This document shows, in pieces, positions 43,061 through 52,202 of a DNA stretch of 64,000 nucleotides. The notes under the pieces were generated by a model. That model saw only the letters and a list, made by a program, of their open reading frames with translations, ran no database searches and had not been told where the DNA came from. Both the position numbers and the translations under genes were made by a program. Position 1 is the stretch's first letter; each line of letters starts with the position of its first letter. The stretch comes from JBLIRR01 sp049472395. Lineage in GTDB: Bacteria > SZUA-182 > DTGQ01 > JBLIRR01. The stretch is taken from assembly GCA_049472395.1 (NCBI GenBank), contig JBLIRR010000008.1:62001-126000 (forward strand). Direction: 5' to 3'.

Positions 43061-43213
43061 GTTGCTCTTTTACCCTTCATAAAATCATGCATTTTTATTG
43101 AAGAACTGTAAAAAATAGTGAATATTATAATTAAAATAGTAAGTAAATAAAAAATATCGAAGGCATTTTGTTTAAATACAGATAAATAAATATAAACAGG
43201 CATTTTTATAATT

Positions 43214-44629
43214 ATGATAAGGGAGGAAAATTCGCAAGAGATGAAAAAAGAACTATATTGTCATCCCGCCTTTAAGGGATTAAGCGAGAAGGAGCTTATT
43301 GATGTGTACAATATTGCATCGATAAAGAATTTTGAATCAGGAGTGTGTATCTTTGAAGAAGGAACGGGCGCTCATGCGGCTTTCCTTATACTCAAAGGTG
43401 CTGTCAAAATTCTAAAGCAAGAGGATGGTAAATTAAGAGAGATCGTTATATTTAAGCAGGGGGATTTAATAGGTGAGATGGCATTTGTTAAACACAACCT
43501 AAGGACGGCCACCGCAGTTGCCATAGAACCAACAACTGTCATTTCGCTTAACGATAGCAGTTTGAATACACTCAAGCCACCTACACAGTTAACCATTTAC
43601 AAAAACCTTGTCACCATTGCATCAGAGCGCATTTATTATGTGATTAGCCAAGAAAATAATTTATCTTTAAAAAATAAATATATTACTGATTATATTAGTA
43701 ATTCGATTCTGACAAAGAAAGAAGAATATGCCACCTGTACTATGATACAAAAAATAATAAAGAGTATTCCTCGTCTGCCGATGTATGCGGGCAAATTAAC
43801 GGCAATGCTCAATGATGAAAAGGTTTCGGTGAGTGAGGTTGTTGAGTTAGTCAGGCAAGATCCTTCATTAGTCGCGAGTATTCTTAAAACTGTTAATTCA
43901 GCCTATTATGGCCTTCTCAATAAGATCGAAGATTTCCAGCGAGCGGTGTTGCTGTTAGGATTTAGCCAGGTTTATCAGTTAGTGTTTGATAGCTCGCTTC
44001 GAGGAATAATGCCGAATACCCCTGAATTTAAGGAGCTCCAATTTCATTCTTATATGATATCGCTTATAGGATTCGAGATTTCTCAATTACTGAGAATTGA
44101 AAGGCCAATAAAAGTATGTACTATCGGATTGCTCCATGATATCGGAAGAAGTGTGATTCTTTTATTGAAAAGACAATATAAGGATTCGACCTTTTTTTTA
44201 GATTTGATGGATTATACTATAGTTGGATCCCTCTTATTACGCGCATGGAATATCTCTCCTGATATTTGTCTTAGCATAGAATATCAAGACTTCCCAATAT
44301 TTGCTCCACCCGAAAAAATTCCAGAGGAAATAAGAGGTGATGTGGCGATTCAGTATATTGCGCATTTGAGCTATGACTATATGCGGGGAATACCTGAAAA
44401 AGAATTACCAATAACGTTTCTTGACGAATATATACATTTCCTTAACTTTACAGACACATCACTGCCTCGTATTGTCTCAAATCATATACTACCCATATTG
44501 AATAAAAAGATAGAGTCTTTTCCTGACCATGTAAGAAAATTCCTTGAACAAATCCCTTTAAGCCTTGCAATGAAAAATGATAATAAGATTTTTCAGGATG
44601 TAGATCTGAGTGTCACATTGCCTGCATAA
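43214..44629 (+). CDS. Cyclic-nucleotide-binding domain plus HDOD regulator
   Basis: A 471-residue cytoplasmic regulator. Residues about 15-125 form a cyclic-nucleotide-binding domain (FEEGTGAHAAFLILKGAVKIL, IFKQGDLIGEMAFV). Residues about 170-400 are an HDOD domain, the non-catalytic relative of HD hydrolases (LPMYAGKLTAMLND, VVELVRQDPSLVASILKTVNSAYYGL, LHDIGRSVILLL). The combination suggests second-messenger sensing coupled to a regulatory output. The effector is not determinable. The ATG at 43214 lacks a ribosome-binding site. ATG 43241 has AGGGAGG fourteen bases upstream and may be the true start. Upstream repeats could be its operator. The mraZ promoter begins 41 bases after its stop. 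Confidence 0.88.
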   Translation: MIREENSQEMKKELYCHPAFKGLSEKELIDVYNIASIKNFESGVCIFEEGTGAHAAFLILKGAVKILKQEDGKLREIVIFKQGDLIGEMAFVKHNLRTATAVAIEPTTVISLNDSSLNTLKPPTQLTIYKNLVTIASERIYYVISQENNLSLKNKYITDYISNSILTKKEEYATCTMIQKIIKSIPRLPMYAGKLTAMLNDEKVSVSEVVELVRQDPSLVASILKTVNSAYYGLLNKIEDFQRAVLLLGFSQVYQLVFDSSLRGIMPNTPEFKELQFHSYMISLIGFEISQLLRIERPIKVCTIGLLHDIGRSVILLLKRQYKDSTFFLDLMDYTIVGSLLLRAWNISPDICLSIEYQDFPIFAPPEKIPEEIRGDVAIQYIAHLSYDYMRGIPEKELPITFLDEYIHFLNFTDTSLPRIVSNHILPILNKKIESFPDHVRKFLEQIPLSLAMKNDNKIFQDVDLSVTLPA

Positions 44630-44669
44630 ATTTTTTAAAAAAATTTTTATTTTTTCTTCAAATTTTCTC

Positions 44670-44698
44670 TTGACAAAGTGGAACTATAGAGGTACATT
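44670..44698 (+). promoter_or_regulatory. Promoter of the dcw cluster
   Basis: A perfect TTGACA at 44670-44675 and TACATT at 44693-44698 are separated by exactly 17 bases. Transcription would start near 44705, just before the MraZ boxes, and drive mraZ and the downstream division genes. Confidence 0.75.
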
Positions 44699-44709
44699 TA
44701 CCTATTATG

Positions 44710-44734
44710 TGGAGGCAAGTGGGGCAAAGTGGTA
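44710..44734 (+). promoter_or_regulatory. MraZ-binding boxes (three phased TGGNN repeats)
   Basis: TGGAG (44710-44714), TGGGG (44720-44724) and TGGTA (44730-44734) are spaced by exactly five bases (GCAAG, CAAAG), a ten-base period. This fits the tandem TGGGN repeats bound by MraZ, the repressor that autoregulates mraZ and the dcw operon. The boxes lie just downstream of the promoter, so binding would block the start of transcription. Confidence 0.8.
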
Positions 44735-44789
44735 ACTCCTTGAAAATAAATAAATTTATTTAGTAAACCTTTATTTATAATAGCTTAAC

Positions 44790-45239
44790 GTGTTTAAAGG
44801 ATCATATCAACATAGCATTGATGATAAAGGAAGGTTAAGCCTGCCGGCTCGTTTTAGAGAACAGATAATTGAGCGCTCAAAGGGGAGAGAAGAGATAACC
44901 TTAACGAGTGTAATGGATTGTATAGAAGTGTATCCGTTACTCGAGTGGGAGAGAATAGAAGAAAAATTAATTAATGCTCCTTCAATGGACAAGGATATTC
45001 AAGTGTTCAAACGGATATTTTTTTCACGAGCACATGACTGTACTCTTGATAAACAAGGCAGAATACTTTTGCCGGCTGGAATGAGGGAAAAATGTAGTAT
45101 AGTCAATAAACAGGTTTTAATTGTTGGGGTGATGAATAAAATCGAGATATGGTCTTTGGATAAATGGAAAGAGATCGAGGAAGGATTGGGCAGTAAATTT
45201 GATCTGATTAGAGAGAAATTGGTGTCTTTTGGTATATGA
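44790..45239 (+). CDS. mraZ: Transcriptional regulator MraZ
   Basis: MraZ is an AbrB-fold regulator that represses its own promoter at the head of the dcw cluster. The 149 residues contain the duplicated swapped-hairpin signature: SIDDKGRLSLPARFRE near residue 10 and TLDKQGRILLPAGMRE near residue 83. The protein starts with GTG (MFKGSYQHSIDD pattern), with no strong ribosome-binding site before it. Its predicted binding sites are present at 44710-44734. The stop overlaps the rsmH start as ATGA. Confidence 0.96.
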   Translation: MFKGSYQHSIDDKGRLSLPARFREQIIERSKGREEITLTSVMDCIEVYPLLEWERIEEKLINAPSMDKDIQVFKRIFFSRAHDCTLDKQGRILLPAGMREKCSIVNKQVLIVGVMNKIEIWSLDKWKEIEEGLGSKFDLIREKLVSFGI

Positions 45240-46138
45240 TCCCACGCGAGATTTGTGCCCAGCATATACCAGTTTTGGTAAATGAGGCATTATTTTATTT
45301 GAATTGTCAGTCGGAAGGTGTGTATGTTGATGGGACGGTAGGATTAGGAGGTCACTCTGAAAAAATATTAGAATATACGTCAGCACAGAGTACAATAATT
45401 GGTATTGACCGTGATCCAGAGTGTCTGGTAATAGCACAGGAGAGGTTATCAAGATTTGGTAATCGTGTTTTATTAGCGCAGGGAAATTTTCGTGATATTG
45501 ATGAGATCGTAAAAAATGCAGGATATACTCATATACAAGGAATTTTATTGGATATTGGGATGAGTTCTTATCATTTGCAGCCAAATAAAAGAGGGTTTAG
45601 TTTTAATGATTTTAGTGATGCTCCGCTGGATATGCGTTTTGACATGAGCTCCGGGCCGACTGCAGGTGATATAATTAATCATTACCCTGTGCATGATCTT
45701 GAAAGAATTTTCAGGGATTATGGAGAGGAGAGATGGTCAAGAAGAATTGCGAGAGCCATTGGGAGAGAAAGACAAAAAGAGAAGATTATGACAGTCGGGC
45801 ACTTGGTTGCGATCATTTTATCCTCCATTTCAAAGCGAGGTTCACGATGGAGAATCCATCCTGCAACAAGAATTTTTCAGGCCCTCCGTATCGAGGTGAA
45901 TAGGGAGCTGGATAATTTAAAGAGCGCTCTTGAGAGCGCCAAAGACTGTCTGGATAAAGGGGGCCGACTATGTGTCATATCCTTTCATTCCCTTGAAGAC
46001 AGAATAGTAAAAAATAAATTTAAAGAAACAGCAGAATTTAGAAGTATTACTCCAAAACCATTGACGGCAACAAGAGAGGAGATAAGTAAAAATCCGCGTG
46101 CAAGGAGCGCAAAATTGAGGGCAGCAGAGCGATGTTAA
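45236..46138 (+). CDS. rsmH: 16S rRNA (cytosine1402-N4)-methyltransferase
   Basis: RsmH (MraW) methylates C1402 of 16S rRNA using S-adenosylmethionine. The 300-residue protein has the start HIPVLVNEALFYL, the SAM motif VDGTVGLGGHSEKIL near residue 31, GIDRDPECL, LDIGMSSYHL and the C-terminal ALRIEVNRELDNL and ISFHSLEDRIVK. Length is normal. It overlaps mraZ and ftsL at both ends (4 and 7 bases), the tight packing seen across this cluster. Confidence 0.97.
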   Translation: MIPREICAQHIPVLVNEALFYLNCQSEGVYVDGTVGLGGHSEKILEYTSAQSTIIGIDRDPECLVIAQERLSRFGNRVLLAQGNFRDIDEIVKNAGYTHIQGILLDIGMSSYHLQPNKRGFSFNDFSDAPLDMRFDMSSGPTAGDIINHYPVHDLERIFRDYGEERWSRRIARAIGRERQKEKIMTVGHLVAIILSSISKRGSRWRIHPATRIFQALRIEVNRELDNLKSALESAKDCLDKGGRLCVISFHSLEDRIVKNKFKETAEFRSITPKPLTATREEISKNPRARSAKLRAAERC

Positions 46139-46470
46139 AGAATATAGAGATAGTCCGACAGGTTGATAATCACCAGCTTAAGAAAATTTTTCATTGGTGT
46201 TGTTTATTAGGGGCCTTCTTTCTTCTTGTTGTGCTCTATTTGCGACAACCCATAAAGAAGACCGAAATTGAAAAAGAGATTAATTGTTTAAATAGTTATT
46301 TGGTGGAATTAGAGGATACAAATCTTAAACTTATAATAGAAAAACAATCATTGCTCGCATTTCCAAAAGTAAAAGAGCGAGCAGACCTATTGACACCTGG
46401 TTTTCAAAAGCCAGAAGAGGGACAATTATTAAGGGTGAGGATACTTAACAGTGGGTGTAAGATTCACTAA
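46132..46470 (+). CDS. ftsL: FtsL-like cell division protein
   Basis: A 112-residue bitopic membrane protein. One helix at about 24-40 (CCLLGAFFLLVVLYL) is followed by a periplasmic leucine-zipper-like coiled coil (IEKEINCLNSYLVELEDTNLKLIIEK). This layout and the place between rsmH and ftsI define FtsL-type proteins, which form the FtsQLB complex and activate FtsW-FtsI. Primary sequence of FtsL is poorly conserved, so position supports the name most. It overlaps rsmH by seven bases and ftsI by twenty. Confidence 0.82.
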   Translation: MLKNIEIVRQVDNHQLKKIFHWCCLLGAFFLLVVLYLRQPIKKTEIEKEINCLNSYLVELEDTNLKLIIEKQSLLAFPKVKERADLLTPGFQKPEEGQLLRVRILNSGCKIH

Positions 46471-48094
46471 GCAGAGGAAAAATACAAGGCTTCATTTTAT
46501 ATTTGGCATATTTATTCTCTCATATTTAATTTTAGTTGCTCGTTTATTTAATCTCCAGATTATCCAATGCGATGAATTGACAGAGAGGATGCATAAGAGA
46601 ACTACTCCTTCCCGCACTAACACCACTTCATTGCGAGGCAGTATATATGACCGAAACGGCGAAGAATTAGCAGTCAGTCTCAAGCGGCCCTCTGCGTATG
46701 TTCATCCTCATAAGGTGAAAGATAAAAAGAAATTTATGTATCAACTTGCATCTTTCCCCGGAATAGATATTTCTCGTATCAAAACCTTCTTTAAACAGGG
46801 TAAGCCCTTTATCTGGATTAAAAGGAAACTCACGCCTCTTGAGGAAAAAATATTAGGAGACTTAGGATTAGAGGATATACACTATTATATTGAAACAAAG
46901 AGATTTTATCCTCATACCTCTTTAGCTTCCCAGGTTATAGGATTTGCCGGCATGGATGGGAAAGGTCTCGAGGGACTCGAATTTTACTTTGATTCATTAT
47001 TAAAGGGAAAAGATAAGGGCCGTGCTAATTTTATACTTACTATTGACAGGGTTATCCAGTATTTTGCTGATGAGGCTCTCAGGGATCGATGTATAGAACT
47101 TGGCGCTAAGATGGGAATGCTGGTTATGATGGAGGTTAACACTGGAGAAATCTGGGCTTTGTCGAATTGGCCCTCTTTTAATCCTAATATATTTAATAAA
47201 TATAAGAGAGAAAACTGGAGGATCCGCTGTATTGCCGATTCATTTGAGCCAGGATCAATCATAAAGGTCTTTGGGGCGGCAGCTGTCATAGAGGAGAATT
47301 TAGGTAAGCCGGAGGATATTATTGATTGTCAACAAGGCTCTATTCGTATAGCTGGATGTACTATTCGAGATTATAAAAAATTTGGTAAACTTTCTTTAAG
47401 TGAAGTCATAGAATGTTCAAGTAATGTGGGAGCTATAAAAATGGTACAAAGGCTGGGCGAAGAAAAATATTATCATTATCTTAAAGAATTTGGATTCGGG
47501 GAAAAGACTGCTATCACTTTGCCTGCTGAGGCGAGTGGTATATTTAAGCCTCCAGAGTATTGGTCTGGAATTTCCCTGGCTTCACTTGCTATCGGCCAGG
47601 AAATATCAGTTACCTCAATCCAGTTTATCACTGCTTTTTCATCTCTCATTAATGGGGGGTATAGGGTAAAGCCGCGGATTGTGAAAAGAATGTGCGATCA
47701 AGAAGGTGCTTCAATAAAAGCCGAAATAACAAGGAGTAAGCAGGGCGAGCAAATTATAAGTGAAGGTACAAGCACAATCATTAGAGATATGTTGCAGAGA
47801 GTCGTAAGTCATGGAACTGGAAAGCTTGCAGCTATTAATAATTATAATATCGGGGGCAAGACTGGCACTGCGCAAAAAATTGATCCAAAGACCTGCACCT
47901 ATTCGCATGAAGATTATGTCGCCTCTTTTGTGGGCTTTTTCCCAGGGAAAAACCCTAGATGGGCAATGATTGTAGTAATAGATGAGCCCCAGAAGGACAA
48001 GGCATGGGGAGGACAGGCTGCGGCGCCTGTTTTCCAGAAGGTGGCTGAACAATCTATGGAATATTTAAATATATGGCCTGATGAGATTATATAA
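46451..48094 (+). CDS. ftsI: Septal peptidoglycan transpeptidase (PBP3 type)
   Basis: FtsI cross-links septal peptidoglycan. A membrane anchor lies at about 15-32 (FIFGIFILSYLILVARLF), the dimerisation domain with RGSIYDRNGEELAVSL near residues 60-75, and the transpeptidase domain with SIIK near residue 267, SSN near 320 and KTGTAQK near 469. No PASTA repeats follow, and the length of 547 fits the PBP3 group. It starts with GTG 46451 inside ftsL. The 14-base overlap with murE and the shared frame of reading suggest coupling. FtsW is encoded downstream. Confidence 0.95.
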   Translation: MGVRFTKQRKNTRLHFIFGIFILSYLILVARLFNLQIIQCDELTERMHKRTTPSRTNTTSLRGSIYDRNGEELAVSLKRPSAYVHPHKVKDKKKFMYQLASFPGIDISRIKTFFKQGKPFIWIKRKLTPLEEKILGDLGLEDIHYYIETKRFYPHTSLASQVIGFAGMDGKGLEGLEFYFDSLLKGKDKGRANFILTIDRVIQYFADEALRDRCIELGAKMGMLVMMEVNTGEIWALSNWPSFNPNIFNKYKRENWRIRCIADSFEPGSIIKVFGAAAVIEENLGKPEDIIDCQQGSIRIAGCTIRDYKKFGKLSLSEVIECSSNVGAIKMVQRLGEEKYYHYLKEFGFGEKTAITLPAEASGIFKPPEYWSGISLASLAIGQEISVTSIQFITAFSSLINGGYRVKPRIVKRMCDQEGASIKAEITRSKQGEQIISEGTSTIIRDMLQRVVSHGTGKLAAINNYNIGGKTGTAQKIDPKTCTYSHEDYVASFVGFFPGKNPRWAMIVVIDEPQKDKAWGGQAAAPVFQKVAEQSMEYLNIWPDEII

Positions 48095-49640
48095 TTTACT
48101 TGAGAGATTACCGAAAAAATTAATTTTAGGCACCATGGAAAGGGATGTCTCACATATTGTGTACGATTCAAGACAGGCGCAATGTGGGGACATGTTTATT
48201 GCCATCAAGGGATTTAATACAGATGGCCATAATTTCACGGATCACGCACTGCGCAATGGCGCACATGTGATAGTCGTGGAAGGTTCGGATGTGAGGGAGC
48301 ATGAGCAATGGAGAAATTATTTCGAGCGCAGGAATGAAATAAAAGATCATACTATGGTAATTGTCACCAATACGAGAAAGGTCATGGGACAGATTGCTGA
48401 TGCTTTTTTTAGCAATCCATCGAAGGACCTGAACTTGATAGGAATTACCGGGACTAATGGAAAAACCACCACCTGTTATCTTATTGCCTCTATTTTAAAA
48501 TATGCGCGGGAGGAAGTAGGATGGGTAAGTACAATCGATTATTCTTGTGGCATGGATTCACACCCGACCGAATCAGCCCATACGACACCAGAGTCGGTTG
48601 ATTTACAGAGAATATTAGCTCAAATGAGAGAAAATAAGGTTAAATGGGCTGTGCTTGAGGTCTCTTCTCATGGACTTGCACTGCACAGGGTAGAAGGATG
48701 TCAATTTAATTGTGCGATATTTACAAATATAAGCAGGGATCATATAGATTTTCATCAGGATTTCTCGCATTATGGCAGAAGCAAAGCGAGACTGTTTGAG
48801 ATATTAAATGAGAGCGCAAAAGAAAATAAAGCTGCAATAATAAACAAGGATGATATTTATGCTGACATGATGATGAAAGAATTTAGAGGACGGACTATAT
48901 GCTTTGCCATTAAAAAAAGCGCTGAAATCACTGCGGATGAAATTAAGTGTGGGGCCGAAGGATTGCGTTTTCGGGTCAATACACCGTGGGGCAGCTTTGT
49001 AGTACATTCACCCTTATTGGGATATTATAATATCTATAATATCTTGAGTGCAGTTGGGGCAGCCTTAAGCCAAGGCATTAAGATAGACAATATCATTGAG
49101 GGAATTGAAAGGATGAGAGGAGCCGCAGGTCGTTTTGAAAGGGTGACCAGCGATCGGCCATTTGATGTGATTGTTGACTATGCGCATACTGATGATGCAC
49201 TCTCTAATCTTCTTTCTTCAGCTCGAGAAATTGCCACGGGAAAAATAATCCTTGTTTTTGGCTGCGGAGGAAATCGTGATCGTTCAAAACGCTCTTTAAT
49301 GGGGGCTGCAGCAGCACGTCTTAGCGATTATACAATTGTGACAAGTGATAATCCGCGAGGTGAAAATGTATCGTCAATTAACCAAGAAATAATTGAAGGA
49401 TACCAAAAAGTGAAAGATATTAGTAAAATACGCAATAATGGGACATTTAAGGTGATTGTGGATCGCAGGGAAGCGATAGCTGAAGCAATAAATATGGCCA
49501 GGCCGGGAGATATGGTCATTGTTGCGGGAAAGGGACATGAGAAAAAGCAAATAATAGGCAATAGAATTATTGCTTTTAATGATCGGGAGGAGGTTAAGAA
49601 GATATTAGAGAATTCAACAACAGGGAATTCTCAATATTGA
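48081..49640 (+). CDS. murE: UDP-MurNAc-L-Ala-D-Glu:meso-diaminopimelate ligase
   Basis: MurE adds the third amino acid to the peptidoglycan stem peptide. In the 519-residue protein the ATP loop is GITGTNGKTTTCYL near residue 120, the central domain has VEVSSHGLALHRVEG, and the C-terminal domain has VDYAHTDDAL and TSDNPRGE. The DNPR motif near residue 423 marks the meso-DAP-specific form rather than the lysine form, consistent with a diderm wall. It overlaps ftsI at the start, and its stop overlaps the TTG of murF. Confidence 0.96.
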   Translation: MRLYNLLERLPKKLILGTMERDVSHIVYDSRQAQCGDMFIAIKGFNTDGHNFTDHALRNGAHVIVVEGSDVREHEQWRNYFERRNEIKDHTMVIVTNTRKVMGQIADAFFSNPSKDLNLIGITGTNGKTTTCYLIASILKYAREEVGWVSTIDYSCGMDSHPTESAHTTPESVDLQRILAQMRENKVKWAVLEVSSHGLALHRVEGCQFNCAIFTNISRDHIDFHQDFSHYGRSKARLFEILNESAKENKAAIINKDDIYADMMMKEFRGRTICFAIKKSAEITADEIKCGAEGLRFRVNTPWGSFVVHSPLLGYYNIYNILSAVGAALSQGIKIDNIIEGIERMRGAAGRFERVTSDRPFDVIVDYAHTDDALSNLLSSAREIATGKIILVFGCGGNRDRSKRSLMGAAAARLSDYTIVTSDNPRGENVSSINQEIIEGYQKVKDISKIRNNGTFKVIVDRREAIAEAINMARPGDMVIVAGKGHEKKQIIGNRIIAFNDREEVKKILENSTTGNSQY

Positions 49641-51037
49641 AGCTTAAGCCTGCTCAATTAAACAAAATAGTAGGGGGCGTGCTGATGTTAGGGACACAGC
49701 TGGGGGGACGTCCTGAGCCTTTAATAGAGAATATCTCTATTAATTCTCGAAATATCACTCCTGGTGACATTTTTTGGGCTCTCAAGGGTGACCGTTTTGA
49801 TGGCCACGATTTTGTCTCTGAAGCATTCAAAAAAGGGGCATGTGGTGCTGTTGTCTCTCAGGATGTTGATATGGGGCGAGAGGACCGCTTTTTAATCAAA
49901 ACAGATAATACACTTGCAGCCCTCCAAAAACTGGGAAAGCACATTCGGGCAATGAGCTCATGCCAGGTAGTTGCTGTGACCGGAAGCAGCGGAAAGACGT
50001 GCACAAAAGAACTCATTGCTCATTTGCTGGCGAGTAACTATGAAATATTAAAGTCTCCTGGGAATTTTAATAATCATATAGGAGTCCCCCTTACACTTAT
50101 TAAAATAGAACCTCATCATAAATATGTGGTTATTGAAATGGGAATGAATGCAAGGGGAGAGATAGCTTATTTGACGGATTTGGCAGATCCCACTATCGGG
50201 ATCATTACGAATATAGGTCATGCTCATATTGGACTTTTGGGTTCACGGGAGAAGATTTTTAAAGCAAAGGCAGAGCTGCTCAAGGGGATGAAAAAGAGTG
50301 GTTTTGTCGTATTAGATCACGATAGTGATTACTTCAGCAAGTTAAAGAGAGAGTGGCCAGGAAAAACTATTACAGTGGGAACATCAGCGAAAGCTCATAT
50401 TTGGGCTAAAGAGATTACTCTTATGCCCTATGAGAAACGGATGAATTTTATTATGGTCATGGACAAAGAAGAACATTTTATGACCGTGCCCTTGTTAGGT
50501 GAGCGTCTAGTAATTAATGTGCTCATGGCTATTGCTGTCGCCCTTGAATGTGGGCTTTCCATGGAAAGTATTAAAAACGCACTTTCTTCATTTAGCCTTA
50601 TCAGCGGAAGAATGTCTATTGAATCTTTTAGGGAAATTAATATAATAGATGATAGCTATAATGCCAATCCTGAATCCATGAGGTCTTCTTTAACTACTCT
50701 TCATAAATGCAAAGGGAATGGGCGGGCTCTGGCCGTGCTCGGAGATATGCTGGAGTTGGGAGAACAGAGCAGAGACTTGCATTATGAATTAGGAGAATGG
50801 ATTAGTAAACATATTGTCCTTAATACCTTGATTCTCTATGGAAAATGCGCACAGAGAATAGCTGAAGGCGCACAAACGCATGGTTTTGCAAAAGACAGAC
50901 TCTTATATTTTCATCAGCGTGAAGATATTATCACGTTTTTAACAAAGACCTTAAGAGCAGGGGATTGGCTCTTATGTAAGGGTTCAAGAGCAATGAGGAT
51001 GGAGATGATCATAGAGGGATTAAAACAGCAATTGTAA
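49637..51037 (+). CDS. murF: UDP-MurNAc-tripeptide:D-Ala-D-Ala ligase
   Basis: MurF adds D-Ala-D-Ala to complete the UDP-MurNAc-pentapeptide. The 466 residues include NSRNITPGDIFWALKGDRFDGH (N-terminal UDP-binding part), the ATP loop VTGSSGKTCTKELIA near residue 115, GNFNNHIGVPLTL, the VIEMGMNARGEI segment and the C-terminal IIDDSYNANPESM. The start codon is TTG, overlapping the murE stop as TTGA. The gap to mraY is 56 bases, the first real break in the cluster. Confidence 0.96.
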   Translation: MKLKPAQLNKIVGGVLMLGTQLGGRPEPLIENISINSRNITPGDIFWALKGDRFDGHDFVSEAFKKGACGAVVSQDVDMGREDRFLIKTDNTLAALQKLGKHIRAMSSCQVVAVTGSSGKTCTKELIAHLLASNYEILKSPGNFNNHIGVPLTLIKIEPHHKYVVIEMGMNARGEIAYLTDLADPTIGIITNIGHAHIGLLGSREKIFKAKAELLKGMKKSGFVVLDHDSDYFSKLKREWPGKTITVGTSAKAHIWAKEITLMPYEKRMNFIMVMDKEEHFMTVPLLGERLVINVLMAIAVALECGLSMESIKNALSSFSLISGRMSIESFREINIIDDSYNANPESMRSSLTTLHKCKGNGRALAVLGDMLELGEQSRDLHYELGEWISKHIVLNTLILYGKCAQRIAEGAQTHGFAKDRLLYFHQREDIITFLTKTLRAGDWLLCKGSRAMRMEMIIEGLKQQL

Positions 51038-51093
51038 AATAATATTCACCGGTTGAGGTGATGGCACATACATAATTATAAAAGGGCATTATT

Positions 51094-52179
51094 ATGTTGT
51101 ATAAATTGATTTATTCTTTGCATGATAGATTTTCCGGAGTGAATGTTTTTCGCTATATTACTTTTCGAGCGGCGTATGCGACGCTGACCGCACTGATACT
51201 AAGTTTTGTATTAGGCCCTTGGTTGATTAATAAATTACGCTCCCTCAATATCGGAGAAAATGTGAGAGAGGAAGTCTCTGCAATGCATAAGAGGAAAAAT
51301 GGAACCCCCACTATGGGAGGAATTTTAATCCTTATTTCCCTCATCGTGCCGACCTTTTTATGGGCAGACCTTCATAACAGATACATCTGGCTTATTTTAA
51401 TCGTCAGTGTATCCTATGGTGTTCTGGGATTATGGGATGATTATATTAAGCTCGTGAGACCTTTGGAATCCTCTGGTCTTAGTATTAAATTAAAACTCTT
51501 TATTCAGACAATAATCGGATTAGCTATAGGGACTTATCTTTACCTTACCCCTGAGAATTCTTACACCACAGAGCTTGCTATCCCGTTTTTCAAGAATCTG
51601 AGACCGAATCTTTCGTGGTTATACATTCCCTTTAGTGCCTTTATTATTGTAGGGGCATCGAATGCGGTGAATCTTACGGATGGGCTCGATGGGCTCGCCA
51701 TCGGGCCATCTATTGTGGCTGCATTTACCTATGCCGGCTTATCTTATGTGTCGGGACATGCTCTCATTGCAAAATATCTCATGATAATCAATGTAAAGGG
51801 TGCCGGAGAGCTCACAATATTTTGCGCTTCAATGGTAGGAGCAGGTCTCGGATTTTTATGGTTCAATACCTATCCGGCGCAGGTTTTCATGGGTGATGTC
51901 GGCTCTCTATCGATTGGGGCGGCTCTTGGCACAGTTGCTATAATCACGAAGCATGAGTTGATTTTAGTAATGATTGGAGGTCTTTTTGTTATGGAGACGA
52001 TATCGGTTATTATCCAGGTTTTCTCATTTCGGGTCAGAGGCCGAAGAGTATTTTCGATGGCACCAATTCATCATCATTTTGAATTAAAGGGATGGGCAGA
52101 ACCCAAAATTATTGTACGTTTTTGGATAATATCAATCATTTTAGCTTTATTGAGTTTAAGTACATTAAAACTCAGATAA
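51094..52179 (+). CDS. mraY: Phospho-MurNAc-pentapeptide transferase
   Basis: MraY transfers phospho-MurNAc-pentapeptide to undecaprenyl phosphate, forming lipid I at the inner membrane. The 361-residue protein has about ten membrane helices. Signatures are KRKNGTPTMGGILIL near residue 68, LGLWDDYIKL with the catalytic Asp residues near 110, ASNAVNLTDGLDGLA near 190, FMGDVGSLSIG near 266 and the end motif MAPIHHHFELKGW. Length is normal. An upstream ATG is preceded by a weak purine-rich stretch. Confidence 0.97.
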   Translation: MLYKLIYSLHDRFSGVNVFRYITFRAAYATLTALILSFVLGPWLINKLRSLNIGENVREEVSAMHKRKNGTPTMGGILILISLIVPTFLWADLHNRYIWLILIVSVSYGVLGLWDDYIKLVRPLESSGLSIKLKLFIQTIIGLAIGTYLYLTPENSYTTELAIPFFKNLRPNLSWLYIPFSAFIIVGASNAVNLTDGLDGLAIGPSIVAAFTYAGLSYVSGHALIAKYLMIINVKGAGELTIFCASMVGAGLGFLWFNTYPAQVFMGDVGSLSIGAALGTVAIITKHELILVMIGGLFVMETISVIIQVFSFRVRGRRVFSMAPIHHHFELKGWAEPKIIVRFWIISIILALLSLSTLKLR

Positions 52180-52202
52180 ATTAGGGGAAATAAGTTAGGG
52201 AA

